64,000 nucleotides of DNA from Nonomuraea harbinensis (GTDB lineage: Bacteria > Actinomycetota > Actinomycetes > Streptosporangiales > Streptosporangiaceae). Made by a program: the position numbers and the translations under genes. Shown here piece after piece: positions 42,093 through 50,377 of the stretch (positions are counted from its first letter, which is position 1; each line of letters opens with the position of its first letter). The notes below the pieces were generated by a model. It was not told where the DNA came from and did not search any database. It worked only from the letters and a program-made list of their open reading frames with translations. The stretch is taken from positions 124,001 to 188,000 of the forward strand of contig NZ_JAHKRN010000008.1 in the NCBI RefSeq assembly GCF_019396385.1. The letters run 5' to 3'.

Positions 42093-43078
42093 TGAGCGCA
42101 ACCGACACCGTCCCGCCGGACACGCGCGAGCCGCGCCGGGCCCGCCGCGACGGGGGGAAGCCGCCGGCGGCGCCGCGCACCACGTGGCGGCGGGCGCTGC
42201 GCCGCGACTGGCAGCTGTACACGCTGGCGCTGCTGCCGCTGGCGTTCTTCCTGATCTTCAGGTACGTGCCGATGATCGGCAACGTCATCGCCTTCCGCAA
42301 GTTCGAGCCGGGCGGCAGCATCTTCGGCGAGGAGTGGGTGGGCCTGCGCTACGTGCGCATGTTCCTGGACGACCCGACGTTCTGGACGGTGTTCACCAAC
42401 ACGCTCGTCCTCGGCGGCCTGACGCTGCTGTTCTGCTTCCCGCTGCCGATCGTGCTGGCGCTGCTGCTGAACGAGATCCGCACCCGCAAGCTCAAGCGGT
42501 TCCTGCAGTCGGTGTCCTACCTGCCGCACTTCCTGTCCATCGTGATCGTGGCAGGCATCGTCATGCAGATGACGGCCGTCGACGGCCCGATCAACCAGCT
42601 GCTCAAGGTGGTCGGCGAGGAGCCCGTACCGTTCCTGCAGAAGCCGGAGTGGTTCCGGACGATCTACGTCACGTCCGAGATGTGGCAGACGGTCGGCTGG
42701 GGGACGATTCTCTACCTCGCCGCGCTGACCACCATCGACGACCAGCTGTACGAGGCGGCGCGGATCGACGGCGCCGGCCGGTGGCGGCAGATCTGGCACG
42801 TCACCCTGCCGGGCATCCGCCCCACGATCGTGACGCTGATGATCCTCAACATCGGCACCTTCATGGCCGTGGGCTTCGAGAAGGTCCTGCTGCTGTACAA
42901 CCCGCTGACCTATCCGACCGCCGACGTGATCACCACGTACCTGTACCGCATGGGCGTCGAGTCCAGCAGCCTCAGCTACGCCGCCGCGATCGGCCTGTTC
43001 GAGGCGCTGATCGGGATCGTGCTCATCACCTCGGCCAACGTGATCTCCCGCCGCACAGTAGGGACGAGCCTGTGGTGA
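42092..43078 (+). CDS. ABC sugar permease, LplB/YteP type
   Basis: 328 residues, six membrane helices after a long basic N-terminus (1-37). The family segment GNVIAFRKF and the cytoplasmic EAA loop EAARIDGAGRWRQIWHVTLPGI (in parts, about 230-251) that contacts the ATPase are present. This is the carbohydrate-uptake permease group that handles uronate-containing oligosaccharides in Bacillus (YteP, LplB). The ATG overlaps the GH3 stop, and its own stop overlaps the next permease start. No ATPase gene is in the operon, so a shared MsiK-like ATPase elsewhere probably drives it. Confidence 0.88.
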   Translation: MSATDTVPPDTREPRRARRDGGKPPAAPRTTWRRALRRDWQLYTLALLPLAFFLIFRYVPMIGNVIAFRKFEPGGSIFGEEWVGLRYVRMFLDDPTFWTVFTNTLVLGGLTLLFCFPLPIVLALLLNEIRTRKLKRFLQSVSYLPHFLSIVIVAGIVMQMTAVDGPINQLLKVVGEEPVPFLQKPEWFRTIYVTSEMWQTVGWGTILYLAALTTIDDQLYEAARIDGAGRWRQIWHVTLPGIRPTIVTLMILNIGTFMAVGFEKVLLLYNPLTYPTADVITTYLYRMGVESSSLSYAAAIGLFEALIGIVLITSANVISRRTVGTSLW

Positions 43079-43950
43079 AGCTGGACGACAGCCCCGGCTA
43101 CCGCGTGTTCCGGTGGATCAACGCGGTGATCCTCACCGGCGTCGTGGTCGTGACGCTGTATCCGTTCGTCAACATCATCGCGCGCTCGTTCAGCGAGGAA
43201 CGGTACATCGTCACCGGGCAGGTCAACCTGATCCCGCGCGGGTTCAACCTGTCGACCTACGAAGTCCTGATGTCGGACCCGATGTTCTGGACGAACTACC
43301 GCAACACGGTGGTCTACACCGTCGTCGCCACGGCCATCGCCATGGTGATGACGACGTGTTACGCGTACGTGCTGTCGAAGAGGCACCTCAAGGGCCGCAC
43401 GGTCCTGATCTGGATCGCCGTCTTCACCATGATCTTCTCCGGCGGTCTGATCCCCAACTACGTGCTGATCAACAGCCTCGGGCTGACGAACTCGATCTGG
43501 GCCATCGTCCTGCCCAACGCCATCAGCGTCTTCAACCTCCTGGTCATGAAGGCGTTCTTCGAGAACCTGCCGACCGAGCTGGAGGAGGCCGCCGCGATCG
43601 ACGGCCTCGGCACCTACGGCATCCTGTGGCGCATCGTGCTGCCGCTGTCGAAGGCGGTCATCGCCACGATGGTGCTCTTCTACGCGGTCTCGTTCTGGAA
43701 CTCCTGGTTCACCGCGTTCCTCTACCTGCACGAGCAGCGGCTGTTCCCGGTCACCATCTACCTGCGCAACCTCATCGCCGGGGCCACCACCTCGGATTCC
43801 TACGGCCTCGCGGCCGGCGACGTGACGCAGGCGGCGTCGAACATCCAGTCGGTGGCGATCATGCTCACCGTCCTGCCCATCCTGGCGGTCTACCCCTTCG
43901 TCCAGAGGTACTTCGTCTCCGGCGTCATGCTCGGCGCGGTCAAGGGATAG
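43075..43950 (+). CDS. ABC sugar permease, LplC/YtcP type
   Basis: 291 residues with six helices, second half of the importer. The EAA loop is LEEAAAIDGLGTYGILWRIVLPLSKA (in parts, about 174-199). The start region YRVFRWINAVILTGVVVVTLYPFVNIIARSFSE matches the YtcP/LplC group, and the end VQRYFVSGVMLGAVKG is the family's C-terminal signature. GTG 43075 overlaps the preceding stop (GTGA). It forms a heterodimer with the upstream permease in the cell membrane. Confidence 0.88.
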   Translation: MKLDDSPGYRVFRWINAVILTGVVVVTLYPFVNIIARSFSEERYIVTGQVNLIPRGFNLSTYEVLMSDPMFWTNYRNTVVYTVVATAIAMVMTTCYAYVLSKRHLKGRTVLIWIAVFTMIFSGGLIPNYVLINSLGLTNSIWAIVLPNAISVFNLLVMKAFFENLPTELEEAAAIDGLGTYGILWRIVLPLSKAVIATMVLFYAVSFWNSWFTAFLYLHEQRLFPVTIYLRNLIAGATTSDSYGLAAGDVTQAASNIQSVAIMLTVLPILAVYPFVQRYFVSGVMLGAVKG

Positions 43951-43987
43951 ACCGCAACCCCACCCCCACGGCAAAGGAGTCCCCCCC

Positions 43988-45625
43988 ATGCGCGACATCT
44001 CACGACGTCAGGCGATCATCGGACTGGGCGCGTTCACGCTCGTGCTCGCCGGCTGCGGCGAGGACGGCACGGCCCCGAAGGCCGCCGACACGTCCGCGAA
44101 CAGGGCGGGCGCGATGGCGAACTACGGCGTCGGCCAGCAGTTCAAGGCCACCGAGCCGATCTCCTTCGACGTGCTCTACAACAACCACTCGTTCTACCCC
44201 AACAAGAACGACTGGCTGTTCTGGGAAGAGCTCACCAAGCGGACGAACGTGACGCTCAAGCCCGTCGAGGTGCCGCTCAGCGACTACGAGCAGAAGCGCG
44301 GCCTGCTCGTGGGCTCCGGCCAGGCCCCGCTCATCATCCCGAAGACCTACCCCGGGCAGGAGGACACCTTCGTCTCCTCCGGCGCCATCCTGCCGGTCAG
44401 CGACTACCTCGACCTGATGCCGCACTTCAAGGACAAGGTCGCCAGGTGGCGGATGGAACCGGAGCTGAACACGCGCAGGCAGGCCGACGGCCGCTTCTAC
44501 CTGCTGCCCGGCATGCACGAGAGCGTCTGGGTGGACTACACGCTGGCCGTCAGGACCGACATCCTGGAGAAGCTCGGCCTGGAGGTCCCGGCCACCTGGG
44601 ACGACCTCTACACGGTGCTGAAGGCGATGAAGGAGGAGTACCCCGACCAGTACCCGATGACCGACCGGTGGGGCGACCCCACCCCGGGCGGCAACCTGTT
44701 CAAGCTCGTCGCCCAGGCGTACGGCACCAGGGGCGGCTGGGAGTACCTGCACGCGACCTGGGACCCCACGGCCGGCAAGTTCGCCTTCACCGGCGCCATG
44801 CCGCAGTACAAGCAGATGATCGAGTACCTGCACAAGCTGGTGCAGGAGAAGCTGATCGACCCGGAGAGCTTCACCCAGCAGGACGAGCAGGCCAAGCAGA
44901 AGTTCACCTCCGGCAAGTCCTTCGTCATCAGCACCAACGCGCAGAGCCTGATCAACGACTACCGGGGGCCCCTGGAGAAGACGGTCGAAGGGGCCAAGGT
45001 CGCCAAGATCCCGGTGCCCATGGGCCCGGTCGGCGACTACAAGATCGGCACCCGGCTGGAGAACGGCATCATGATCTCCAGCAAGGCCAAGGACAACCCG
45101 AACTTCGTGGCCATGATGCAGTTCATCGACTGGCTGTGGTACTCCGACCAGGGCCAGGAGTTCGCCAAGTGGGGCGTCGAGGGCACCACGTACACCAAGG
45201 ACTCCGCCGGCGCCTACAAGCTCGCCGACGACATCGACATGGTCGGCCTCAACCCGGGCGCCTCCAAGCACCTGCAGAAGGACTTCGGCTTCGGCAACGG
45301 CGTGTTCGCCTACGGCGGCACCACCAAGCTGCTGCAGTCCACCTTCTCCGAGGAGGAGCTGGAGTTCCAGAACGTGATGAACGCCAGGAAGCAGTGGCCG
45401 GTGGACCCGCCGCACCCGTTCACCGACGAGGAGCGCGAGCGGTCGACCCTCTGGGAGACGCCGCTGAAGGACCACGTCACCCAGAACACGCTCAAGTTCA
45501 TCCTCGGCGAGCGCGACCTGGCCGAGTGGGACGCCTACGTCAAGGAACTCGAAGCCAAGAACATGACCACCTACATCGACCTGGTCAACGCCGCCGCGGA
45601 CCGGTTCAAGAAGGAGCACGGCTGA
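43988..45625 (+). CDS. extracellular oligosaccharide-binding lipoprotein (YtcQ/LipO type)
   Basis: 545 residues. Signal peptide with RR start (MRDISRRQ) and lipobox LAGC with the modified Cys near residue 22, so it is anchored on the outer face of the membrane. The mature part is a long family-1 type solute-binding protein (about 520 residues) with PATWDDLYTVLKAMKEEYPD and GTRLENGIMISSKAKDNPNF segments and the YtcQ-type late DDIDMVGLNPG region. It delivers oligosaccharides to the two permeases encoded upstream. GGAG is eight bases before the ATG. Confidence 0.9.
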   Translation: MRDISRRQAIIGLGAFTLVLAGCGEDGTAPKAADTSANRAGAMANYGVGQQFKATEPISFDVLYNNHSFYPNKNDWLFWEELTKRTNVTLKPVEVPLSDYEQKRGLLVGSGQAPLIIPKTYPGQEDTFVSSGAILPVSDYLDLMPHFKDKVARWRMEPELNTRRQADGRFYLLPGMHESVWVDYTLAVRTDILEKLGLEVPATWDDLYTVLKAMKEEYPDQYPMTDRWGDPTPGGNLFKLVAQAYGTRGGWEYLHATWDPTAGKFAFTGAMPQYKQMIEYLHKLVQEKLIDPESFTQQDEQAKQKFTSGKSFVISTNAQSLINDYRGPLEKTVEGAKVAKIPVPMGPVGDYKIGTRLENGIMISSKAKDNPNFVAMMQFIDWLWYSDQGQEFAKWGVEGTTYTKDSAGAYKLADDIDMVGLNPGASKHLQKDFGFGNGVFAYGGTTKLLQSTFSEEELEFQNVMNARKQWPVDPPHPFTDEERERSTLWETPLKDHVTQNTLKFILGERDLAEWDAYVKELEAKNMTTYIDLVNAAADRFKKEHG

Positions 45626-45629
45626 GCCG

Positions 45630-46322
45630 ATGGGCGAGGTGACCGCCGGGCGGCGGTTCGGCGAGGGTCCGCTCTCGCGCGCCGCCGCCCTGATCTACAC
45701 GATGCTGGTCGTCGAGCTGCTGCTGCTGGCCGCCACCGCGCCGGGCCTGGCCGGGCTGGTCCTGCTCGACCGCGACGTGAGCAACCTGCCGCTGTACGCG
45801 CTCTGCGCGCTGCCGGCCGGCCCGGCGCTGTCGGCCGCGCTGTACGCGCTGCGCCACCGCGGCGCCGGCCTGGCGGACCTGTCACCGGCGGCCGCGTTCC
45901 TGCGCGGTTACCGGGCCAACGCCGCCGACGTGCTGAAGGTCTGGGCGCCGTGGCTGGCCGGCATGACGGTGGTCGGCGTCAACCTGGCGCACTTCGCCGC
46001 CGCCGGGGTGCCGGGGTGGTGGGCGGCCCTGCTGGTCGCCGTCGCGGTGGCGGCCGTGCTGTGGGCCGCCAACGCGCTGGTGATCGCGTCGCTGTTCCGG
46101 TTCAGGGCCGTGGACGTCGCCCGGCTGGCCTCGTACTTCCTGGCCCGGTGCCCGGGTGCCACGCTGGGCAACGCGTGCCTGCTGGTCGTGGCGGGCGGGC
46201 TCACCCTGGTGGCCACCGAGCTGGCGCCGCTTGCGCTGGCGTCCGCGTTCGCGGCGGGGCTGCTGCGCAACAGCCGGCCGATGATCGCCGAGATCCGCGA
46301 GCGCTTCGTGTCCGGTCAGTGA
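45630..46322 (+). CDS. DUF624 (YesL-like) membrane protein
   Basis: 230 residues with five or six hydrophobic segments and short loops. DUF624 members such as YesL sit in operons for uptake of uronate-containing oligosaccharides together with LplB/YtcP permeases, as here; their role is unknown and may be assembly of the importer. Start ATG is four bases after the binding-protein stop with no clear Shine-Dalgarno, so translation is likely coupled. The stop overlaps the convergent GH67 gene by seven bases. Confidence 0.8.
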   Translation: MGEVTAGRRFGEGPLSRAAALIYTMLVVELLLLAATAPGLAGLVLLDRDVSNLPLYALCALPAGPALSAALYALRHRGAGLADLSPAAAFLRGYRANAADVLKVWAPWLAGMTVVGVNLAHFAAAGVPGWWAALLVAVAVAAVLWAANALVIASLFRFRAVDVARLASYFLARCPGATLGNACLLVVAGGLTLVATELAPLALASAFAAGLLRNSRPMIAEIRERFVSGQ

Positions 46323-48313
46323 ATGCGGCGGCCGTGCGCGTCGGGCACGCCCGACTTGCGGAAGAAGTACGTGTTGATCTGATCGCGCCACTCCCGGGCG
46401 GAACGGAGCTGCTCGTCCAGCAGCTCGCGCACCCGGGCGTGCAGCGCCGGGTCCACCAGCCCGGCCAGCCCGTCCCAGGCGGGCCGCAGCTCCGCGACCT
46501 CCTCGGCGCCGGCGAAGTGGGTGTCGTAGATGTGCTGGATGACCGTCTTCCCGCTGTGCAGCACGTGACCGTACGGGACGTGATGGAAGAAGAGCAGCAG
46601 CTCGTCCGGGCACCGCTCCGCCGACTCGTACACCTCCGACCACGGCTCCGGGTACTGGCCGGTGCAGCCGGTGCCGGTGGCGCGCGTCCGGTCCACGCCG
46701 ACCCCGTCGCGGTCGGCGAAGTGGTACGTGCCCCACGGCGTGTACTCGTAGCCGTCCACGTCGGGGCCGTAGTGGTGACCGGGCCGGACCATGAAGCCGA
46801 CGCCGAGCGGCGCCGTGTAGCGCTCGTACGTCTCCCACGAACCGTCCATGATCGCGTGCAGCGGCTCCCGCAGGCGGTCGGCCGTGTCCGGGAAGGTCAG
46901 GCCGATCCACTCGTCGAGGATCTCCGCAGGGCCGAGCCCCGGGTCCCAGGCCAGCCGCCCGAACGCGTACAGGTTGGCCTGCGCGAGCGGATGCCCGGTC
47001 CAGTACGGGTCGTCGCCGGCGTTCGAGACCGCCACCAGTTCGCCGGCGACGCCGGCCACCGTCCGGCCGCCGGGGCCCCACGGCTCGAAGCCGAGCACCT
47101 CGCGCCACATCGGCGCCAGGTAGCAGACGTGCCGCTGCTGGCCGGTGTACTCCTGCGTCACCTGCAGCTCCACCGCCAGCCGGGTGCGCGGCATCGCGGC
47201 GATCACCGGCGAGACCGGCTCGCGCACCTGGAAGTCGATCGGCCCGTGCTTGACCTGGAGGATCGCGTTCCCGGCGAACTCCCCGTCGAGCGGCGCGAAG
47301 TGGTCGTAAGCGGCCCGCGCCCGGTCGGTGGCACGGTCGCGCCAGTCCTGCCGGTGGTCGTAGACGAAGGCCCGCCAGTGCACCACCCCGCCGTACGGGG
47401 CGAGCGCGCCGGCCAGCAGGTTGGCCCCGTCGGCGTGGCTGCGCCCATAGGCGAACGGCCCCGGCTGCCCCTCGGAGTCTGCCTTGACCAGGTAACCGCC
47501 GAAATCCGGGATCGCCTCGTACACCCGCGCGGTCGCCCGCGCCCACCAGGCCCGCACGTCCTCGTCCAGCGGGTCGGCGGTGGACAGCCCGCCGAGGACG
47601 ACGGGCGCGGCGAAGGTGACCGACAGATGGACCTTGATCCCGTACGGGCGCAGCGCGCCGGCGAGGGCGGCCACGTCGCCGAGCCGGTCGGTGAGCAGCC
47701 GCGCCTCGGTGGCGTGCACGTTGACGTTGTTCACCGCGACCGCGTTGACGCCGGCGGCGGCCAGCAGCCGCCCGTAGGCGCGCACCCGGTCCAGGTCGCC
47801 GCGCGGGCCGCCGTCCGCCCAGAAGATCGAACCGCCCGCGTACCCGCGCTCGACCTGCCCCATCACGGGATGCACGTCCACGTTGTCCCAGTGGTCGAGC
47901 ATCCGCCGCCGCATCGCGGGCCGATGACGCTCGGCCGGGAAGTCCGCGCCGAACGCCCGCTCACCCAGCCGGACGACATGGAACAGCCCGTACAGCAGCC
48001 CCGCCCCCTCGCCGGCCACCACGGTCACCCCACCCCGCCGCCCGACCAGGAACGCCTCGTCCGGCATGCCGGTTTCCCCGGCCTCTTCGCCGTAAAGGAC
48101 CGCGCGCGCGGGGGCCGGGAGGCGCTCGGACGTGGCCAGCACGAGGTCGGCCTCCCCGCCGTCGCACAGGCTCCCGCCGAACCGGGCGCAGGCCCGCGCG
48201 ACCTCGTCGCGGACCGTGCCGGCGAGCGGCCCGTCCCCGCGTACGAGGACCCGCCGGGATCCGATCGCCCGGAACGCCTCGGGAGGCAACCAGGCCGGAT
48301 GGACGTCCGTCAT
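46316..48313 (-). CDS. GH67 alpha-glucuronidase
   Basis: 665 residues. GH67 removes 4-O-methyl-glucuronic acid from the non-reducing end of xylo-oligosaccharides in the cytoplasm. Seen are the N-terminal domain, the barrel with MLDHWDNVDVHPVMGQVERGYAG in parts, NNVNVHA, and the catalytic pair in HGPIDFQVREPVSP (Asp about 359, Glu about 364); then the helical C-terminal domain with YEYTPWGTYHF and FFHHVPYGH. No signal peptide. This gene fixes glucuronoxylan as the substrate of the locus. TAGATT six bases before ATG 48313 suggests a leaderless start. The operator family is not clearly present here. Confidence 0.93.
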   Translation of the reverse strand: MTDVHPAWLPPEAFRAIGSRRVLVRGDGPLAGTVRDEVARACARFGGSLCDGGEADLVLATSERLPAPARAVLYGEEAGETGMPDEAFLVGRRGGVTVVAGEGAGLLYGLFHVVRLGERAFGADFPAERHRPAMRRRMLDHWDNVDVHPVMGQVERGYAGGSIFWADGGPRGDLDRVRAYGRLLAAAGVNAVAVNNVNVHATEARLLTDRLGDVAALAGALRPYGIKVHLSVTFAAPVVLGGLSTADPLDEDVRAWWARATARVYEAIPDFGGYLVKADSEGQPGPFAYGRSHADGANLLAGALAPYGGVVHWRAFVYDHRQDWRDRATDRARAAYDHFAPLDGEFAGNAILQVKHGPIDFQVREPVSPVIAAMPRTRLAVELQVTQEYTGQQRHVCYLAPMWREVLGFEPWGPGGRTVAGVAGELVAVSNAGDDPYWTGHPLAQANLYAFGRLAWDPGLGPAEILDEWIGLTFPDTADRLREPLHAIMDGSWETYERYTAPLGVGFMVRPGHHYGPDVDGYEYTPWGTYHFADRDGVGVDRTRATGTGCTGQYPEPWSEVYESAERCPDELLLFFHHVPYGHVLHSGKTVIQHIYDTHFAGAEEVAELRPAWDGLAGLVDPALHARVRELLDEQLRSAREWRDQINTYFFRKSGVPDAHGRRIH

Positions 48314-48319
48314 GAGAAG

Positions 48320-48325
48320 AATCTA
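48320..48325 (-). promoter_or_regulatory. -10 box TAGATT of a leaderless GH67 transcript
   Basis: On the minus strand TAGATT is followed after six bases by the ATG at 48313. A partial palindrome TTTTCCGGGAAA (48354-48365) lies upstream and only loosely resembles the GAAAnTTTC operators. Confidence 0.4.
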
Positions 48326-48374
48326 TCGAGAAAACATGACAGTGGATGTCCTCTTTTCCGGGAAACCTGGTCGC

Positions 48375-49265
48375 ATGATTGCTTTGGTGGCGGGCGCGAC
48401 CCGCGGAACAGGACGTGGCATCGCCGTCGAACTCGGCGCCGCCGGCGCGACAGTCTACTGCACCGGCAGGACGACCCGGGAGCGGCGCTCGGAGATGGAC
48501 CGGCCCGAGACGATCGAGGAGACGGCGGAACTGGTGACGAAGGCCGGCGGCACCGGCATCCCCGTGCGGGTGGACCATCTTGATCCGGCCCAGGTCAAGG
48601 CCCTGGTCGAGCGGATCGACCGCGAGCAGGGCCGGCTCGACGTGCTGGTGAACGACGTCTGGGGCGGCGACAAGCTCTGGAGCTGGAACACCCCGGTCTG
48701 GGAGCAGGACCTGGAGAAAGGTCTGAGGATGCTCAGCCTGGGCGTGCACACCCACCTCATCACCAGCCACCACGCGCTGCCGCTGCTGATCAGGAACAGG
48801 GGCGGCCTGGTCGTCGAGGTCACCGACGGCACGTGGGACTTCAACGCCCCCCGCTACCGGGAGAACCTCTACTACGACCTGGTCAAGATGTCGGTGAACC
48901 GGCTCGCCTTCAGCCAGGCGCACGAGCTGCGCCCGCACGGCGGCACGGCGGTGGCGCTCACGCCGGGGTTCCTGCGCTCGGAGGCGATGCTGGAGAACTT
49001 CGGCGTCACCGAGGAGAACTGGCGCGACGGGGCCGAGCGGGAGCCGTCGTTCGCGGTCTCGGAGACCCCGGCGTACGCGGGCCGCGCCGTCGCCGCCCTG
49101 GCCACCGACCCCGACCGGGCGCGCTGGTCCGGCAAGTCCGTCGACAGCGGCACGCTGGCCAAGGAGTACGGCTTCACCGACGTGGACGGCAGCCGCCCCG
49201 ACGTGTGGCGGTTCATCGCCGACACCGACGGCGGCAAGCAGCCGAACCCGGACGACTACCGCTAG
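48375..49265 (+). CDS. short-chain dehydrogenase/reductase
   Basis: 296 residues. Rossmann start MIALVAGATRGTGRGIA with the T/G-x3-GxG motif, CTGRTTR at the end of strand 2, a NDVWGG version of NNAG, and YYDLVK supplying the catalytic Tyr and Lys (about 175-179). The wide spacing after strand 4 and the C-terminal LAKEYGFTDVDGSRPDVWRF put it in an atypical SDR group. Substrate unknown. It is divergent from the GH67 gene but has no evident role in xylan use. ATG 48375 is preferred because it starts directly at strand 1; an ATG at 48336 would add 13 residues. Confidence 0.8.
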   Translation: MIALVAGATRGTGRGIAVELGAAGATVYCTGRTTRERRSEMDRPETIEETAELVTKAGGTGIPVRVDHLDPAQVKALVERIDREQGRLDVLVNDVWGGDKLWSWNTPVWEQDLEKGLRMLSLGVHTHLITSHHALPLLIRNRGGLVVEVTDGTWDFNAPRYRENLYYDLVKMSVNRLAFSQAHELRPHGGTAVALTPGFLRSEAMLENFGVTEENWRDGAEREPSFAVSETPAYAGRAVAALATDPDRARWSGKSVDSGTLAKEYGFTDVDGSRPDVWRFIADTDGGKQPNPDDYR

Positions 49266-49320
49266 TCACCGGCCCCAAGCGGAAGACCCAGCGCAACCAC
49301 CCCTGTAAGGCCCCCGCTAC

Positions 49321-49388
49321 CGGTGAAGCGCCACCATGTGGACGGCGGTGCCGGCTATCGGTAGAGCGCCGCCATGCGGATGGCGGCC
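49321..49388. repeat. imperfect 30-bp duplication at the end of the WYL gene
   Basis: 49321-49350 and 49359-49388 match in about 24 of 30 positions. The second copy holds the last codons (RMAALYR) and stop of the WYL regulator, the first lies just behind the stop and reads HMVALHR in the same direction. Confidence 0.5.
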
Positions 49389-50377
49389 CGCGTGACCATC
49401 TCCCGCAGCTCCGCCGGCTCCAGCACCTCCGCCTCCGGCCCGAAACGCAGCACCTGCGAGTACGCGATCTCGATCGACTCCACGCCGAGCCGCACCGTAC
49501 CGTCGGGCTGAAGTGAGGCCACCGCGTCCGGCAGCGCCGCCGGGTCGGCGACGTGCCGCAGCATCCGCAGCCCGGCCTCGGTGAGCCGCAGCGTGATCGA
49601 GGTCCGCAGCAGCGAGTGGCCGAACGCGGCCGACTGCTCGGTCCAGAACGCGGCCAGGTCGAAGCCCGGATCCCGGACGAACACGTCGTCGCGCACGGCG
49701 ATCTCACCGAACCGGTCCACCCGGAACAACAGGAACCGCGCCTGCCCCGCCGACTGCCCCTGCGGCTGTGCCGATGACGGCCCCGGCCCAGGTGACGGTC
49801 CCGGTTTCGGTGATGGTGGGGACGGGGATCGGGCCGCGAGGTACCAGGCGCCCGCCTTGAGCACCAGCCCGTACGGCTCCAGGGTGCGCGTGCGTCCCTT
49901 GTATCCGGCGGTCACCCGCCGGTCGCCCCACACCGCCCTGGCCAGCGGGGCGAGCTGCGGCGGCGGTGGGGAGTCGTGCGCGAACCAGCCGGGCGCGTCC
50001 AGGTGGAAGCGCTGCGCGGCCGTCGCGGGGGCGTCGCGCAGCCCGGGGGAGAGCGCGGCGGCGGCCTTCAGCCGGGCCGTCGCCGCCACCTCCTGCAACC
50101 CCATCTCGCGCAGCGCGCCCGGGACGCCGGACAGGAACAGCGCCTCGGCCTCCGCCCGGTCCAGCCCGGTCAGCCGGGTCCGGTATCCCTCCAGCAGCCG
50201 GTAGCCGCCGCCGCGCCCCCGGTCGGCGTAGACCGGGATGCCGGCCGAGGACAGCGCCAGCACGTCGCGGTGGACGGTGCGCTCCGACACCTCCAGCTCG
50301 CGGGCCAGCTCCGCCGCCGTCATGCCGCCGCGGCCCTGCAGCAGCAGCACGAGCGACATCAGCCGGGCGGCGCGCAC
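49355..50377 (-). CDS. WYL-domain transcriptional regulator with N-terminal HTH
   Basis: 340 residues. DeoR-type winged helix at the N-terminus (MTAAELARELEVSERTVHRDVL, in parts, 17-40), then a WYL ligand domain: AGYKGRTRTLEPYGLVLKAGAWYLAA carries the Pro-Tyr-x-Leu and Trp-Tyr-Leu residues. A C-terminal WCX segment follows. Between the two is a Pro/Ser/Gly-rich insertion (about residues 195-225, SPSPPSPKPG onward). GTG 50377 gives the family start VRAARLMSLVLLLQ; ATG 50359 is an alternative. It overlaps by 19 bases, or with the ATG by one base (TGATG), the upstream hydrolase gene, which it may regulate. Confidence 0.84.
   Translation of the reverse strand: MRAARLMSLVLLLQGRGGMTAAELARELEVSERTVHRDVLALSSAGIPVYADRGRGGGYRLLEGYRTRLTGLDRAEAEALFLSGVPGALREMGLQEVAATARLKAAAALSPGLRDAPATAAQRFHLDAPGWFAHDSPPPPQLAPLARAVWGDRRVTAGYKGRTRTLEPYGLVLKAGAWYLAARSPSPPSPKPGPSPGPGPSSAQPQGQSAGQARFLLFRVDRFGEIAVRDDVFVRDPGFDLAAFWTEQSAAFGHSLLRTSITLRLTEAGLRMLRHVADPAALPDAVASLQPDGTVRLGVESIEIAYSQVLRFGPEAEVLEPAELREMVTRAAIRMAALYR

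Noticed and set aside
48354..48365. Sixth xylan-locus operator upstream of GH67
   Set aside because: TTTTCCGGGAAA has the opposite arrangement of the GAAA/TTTC arms and no GGCAA; similarity is too weak.
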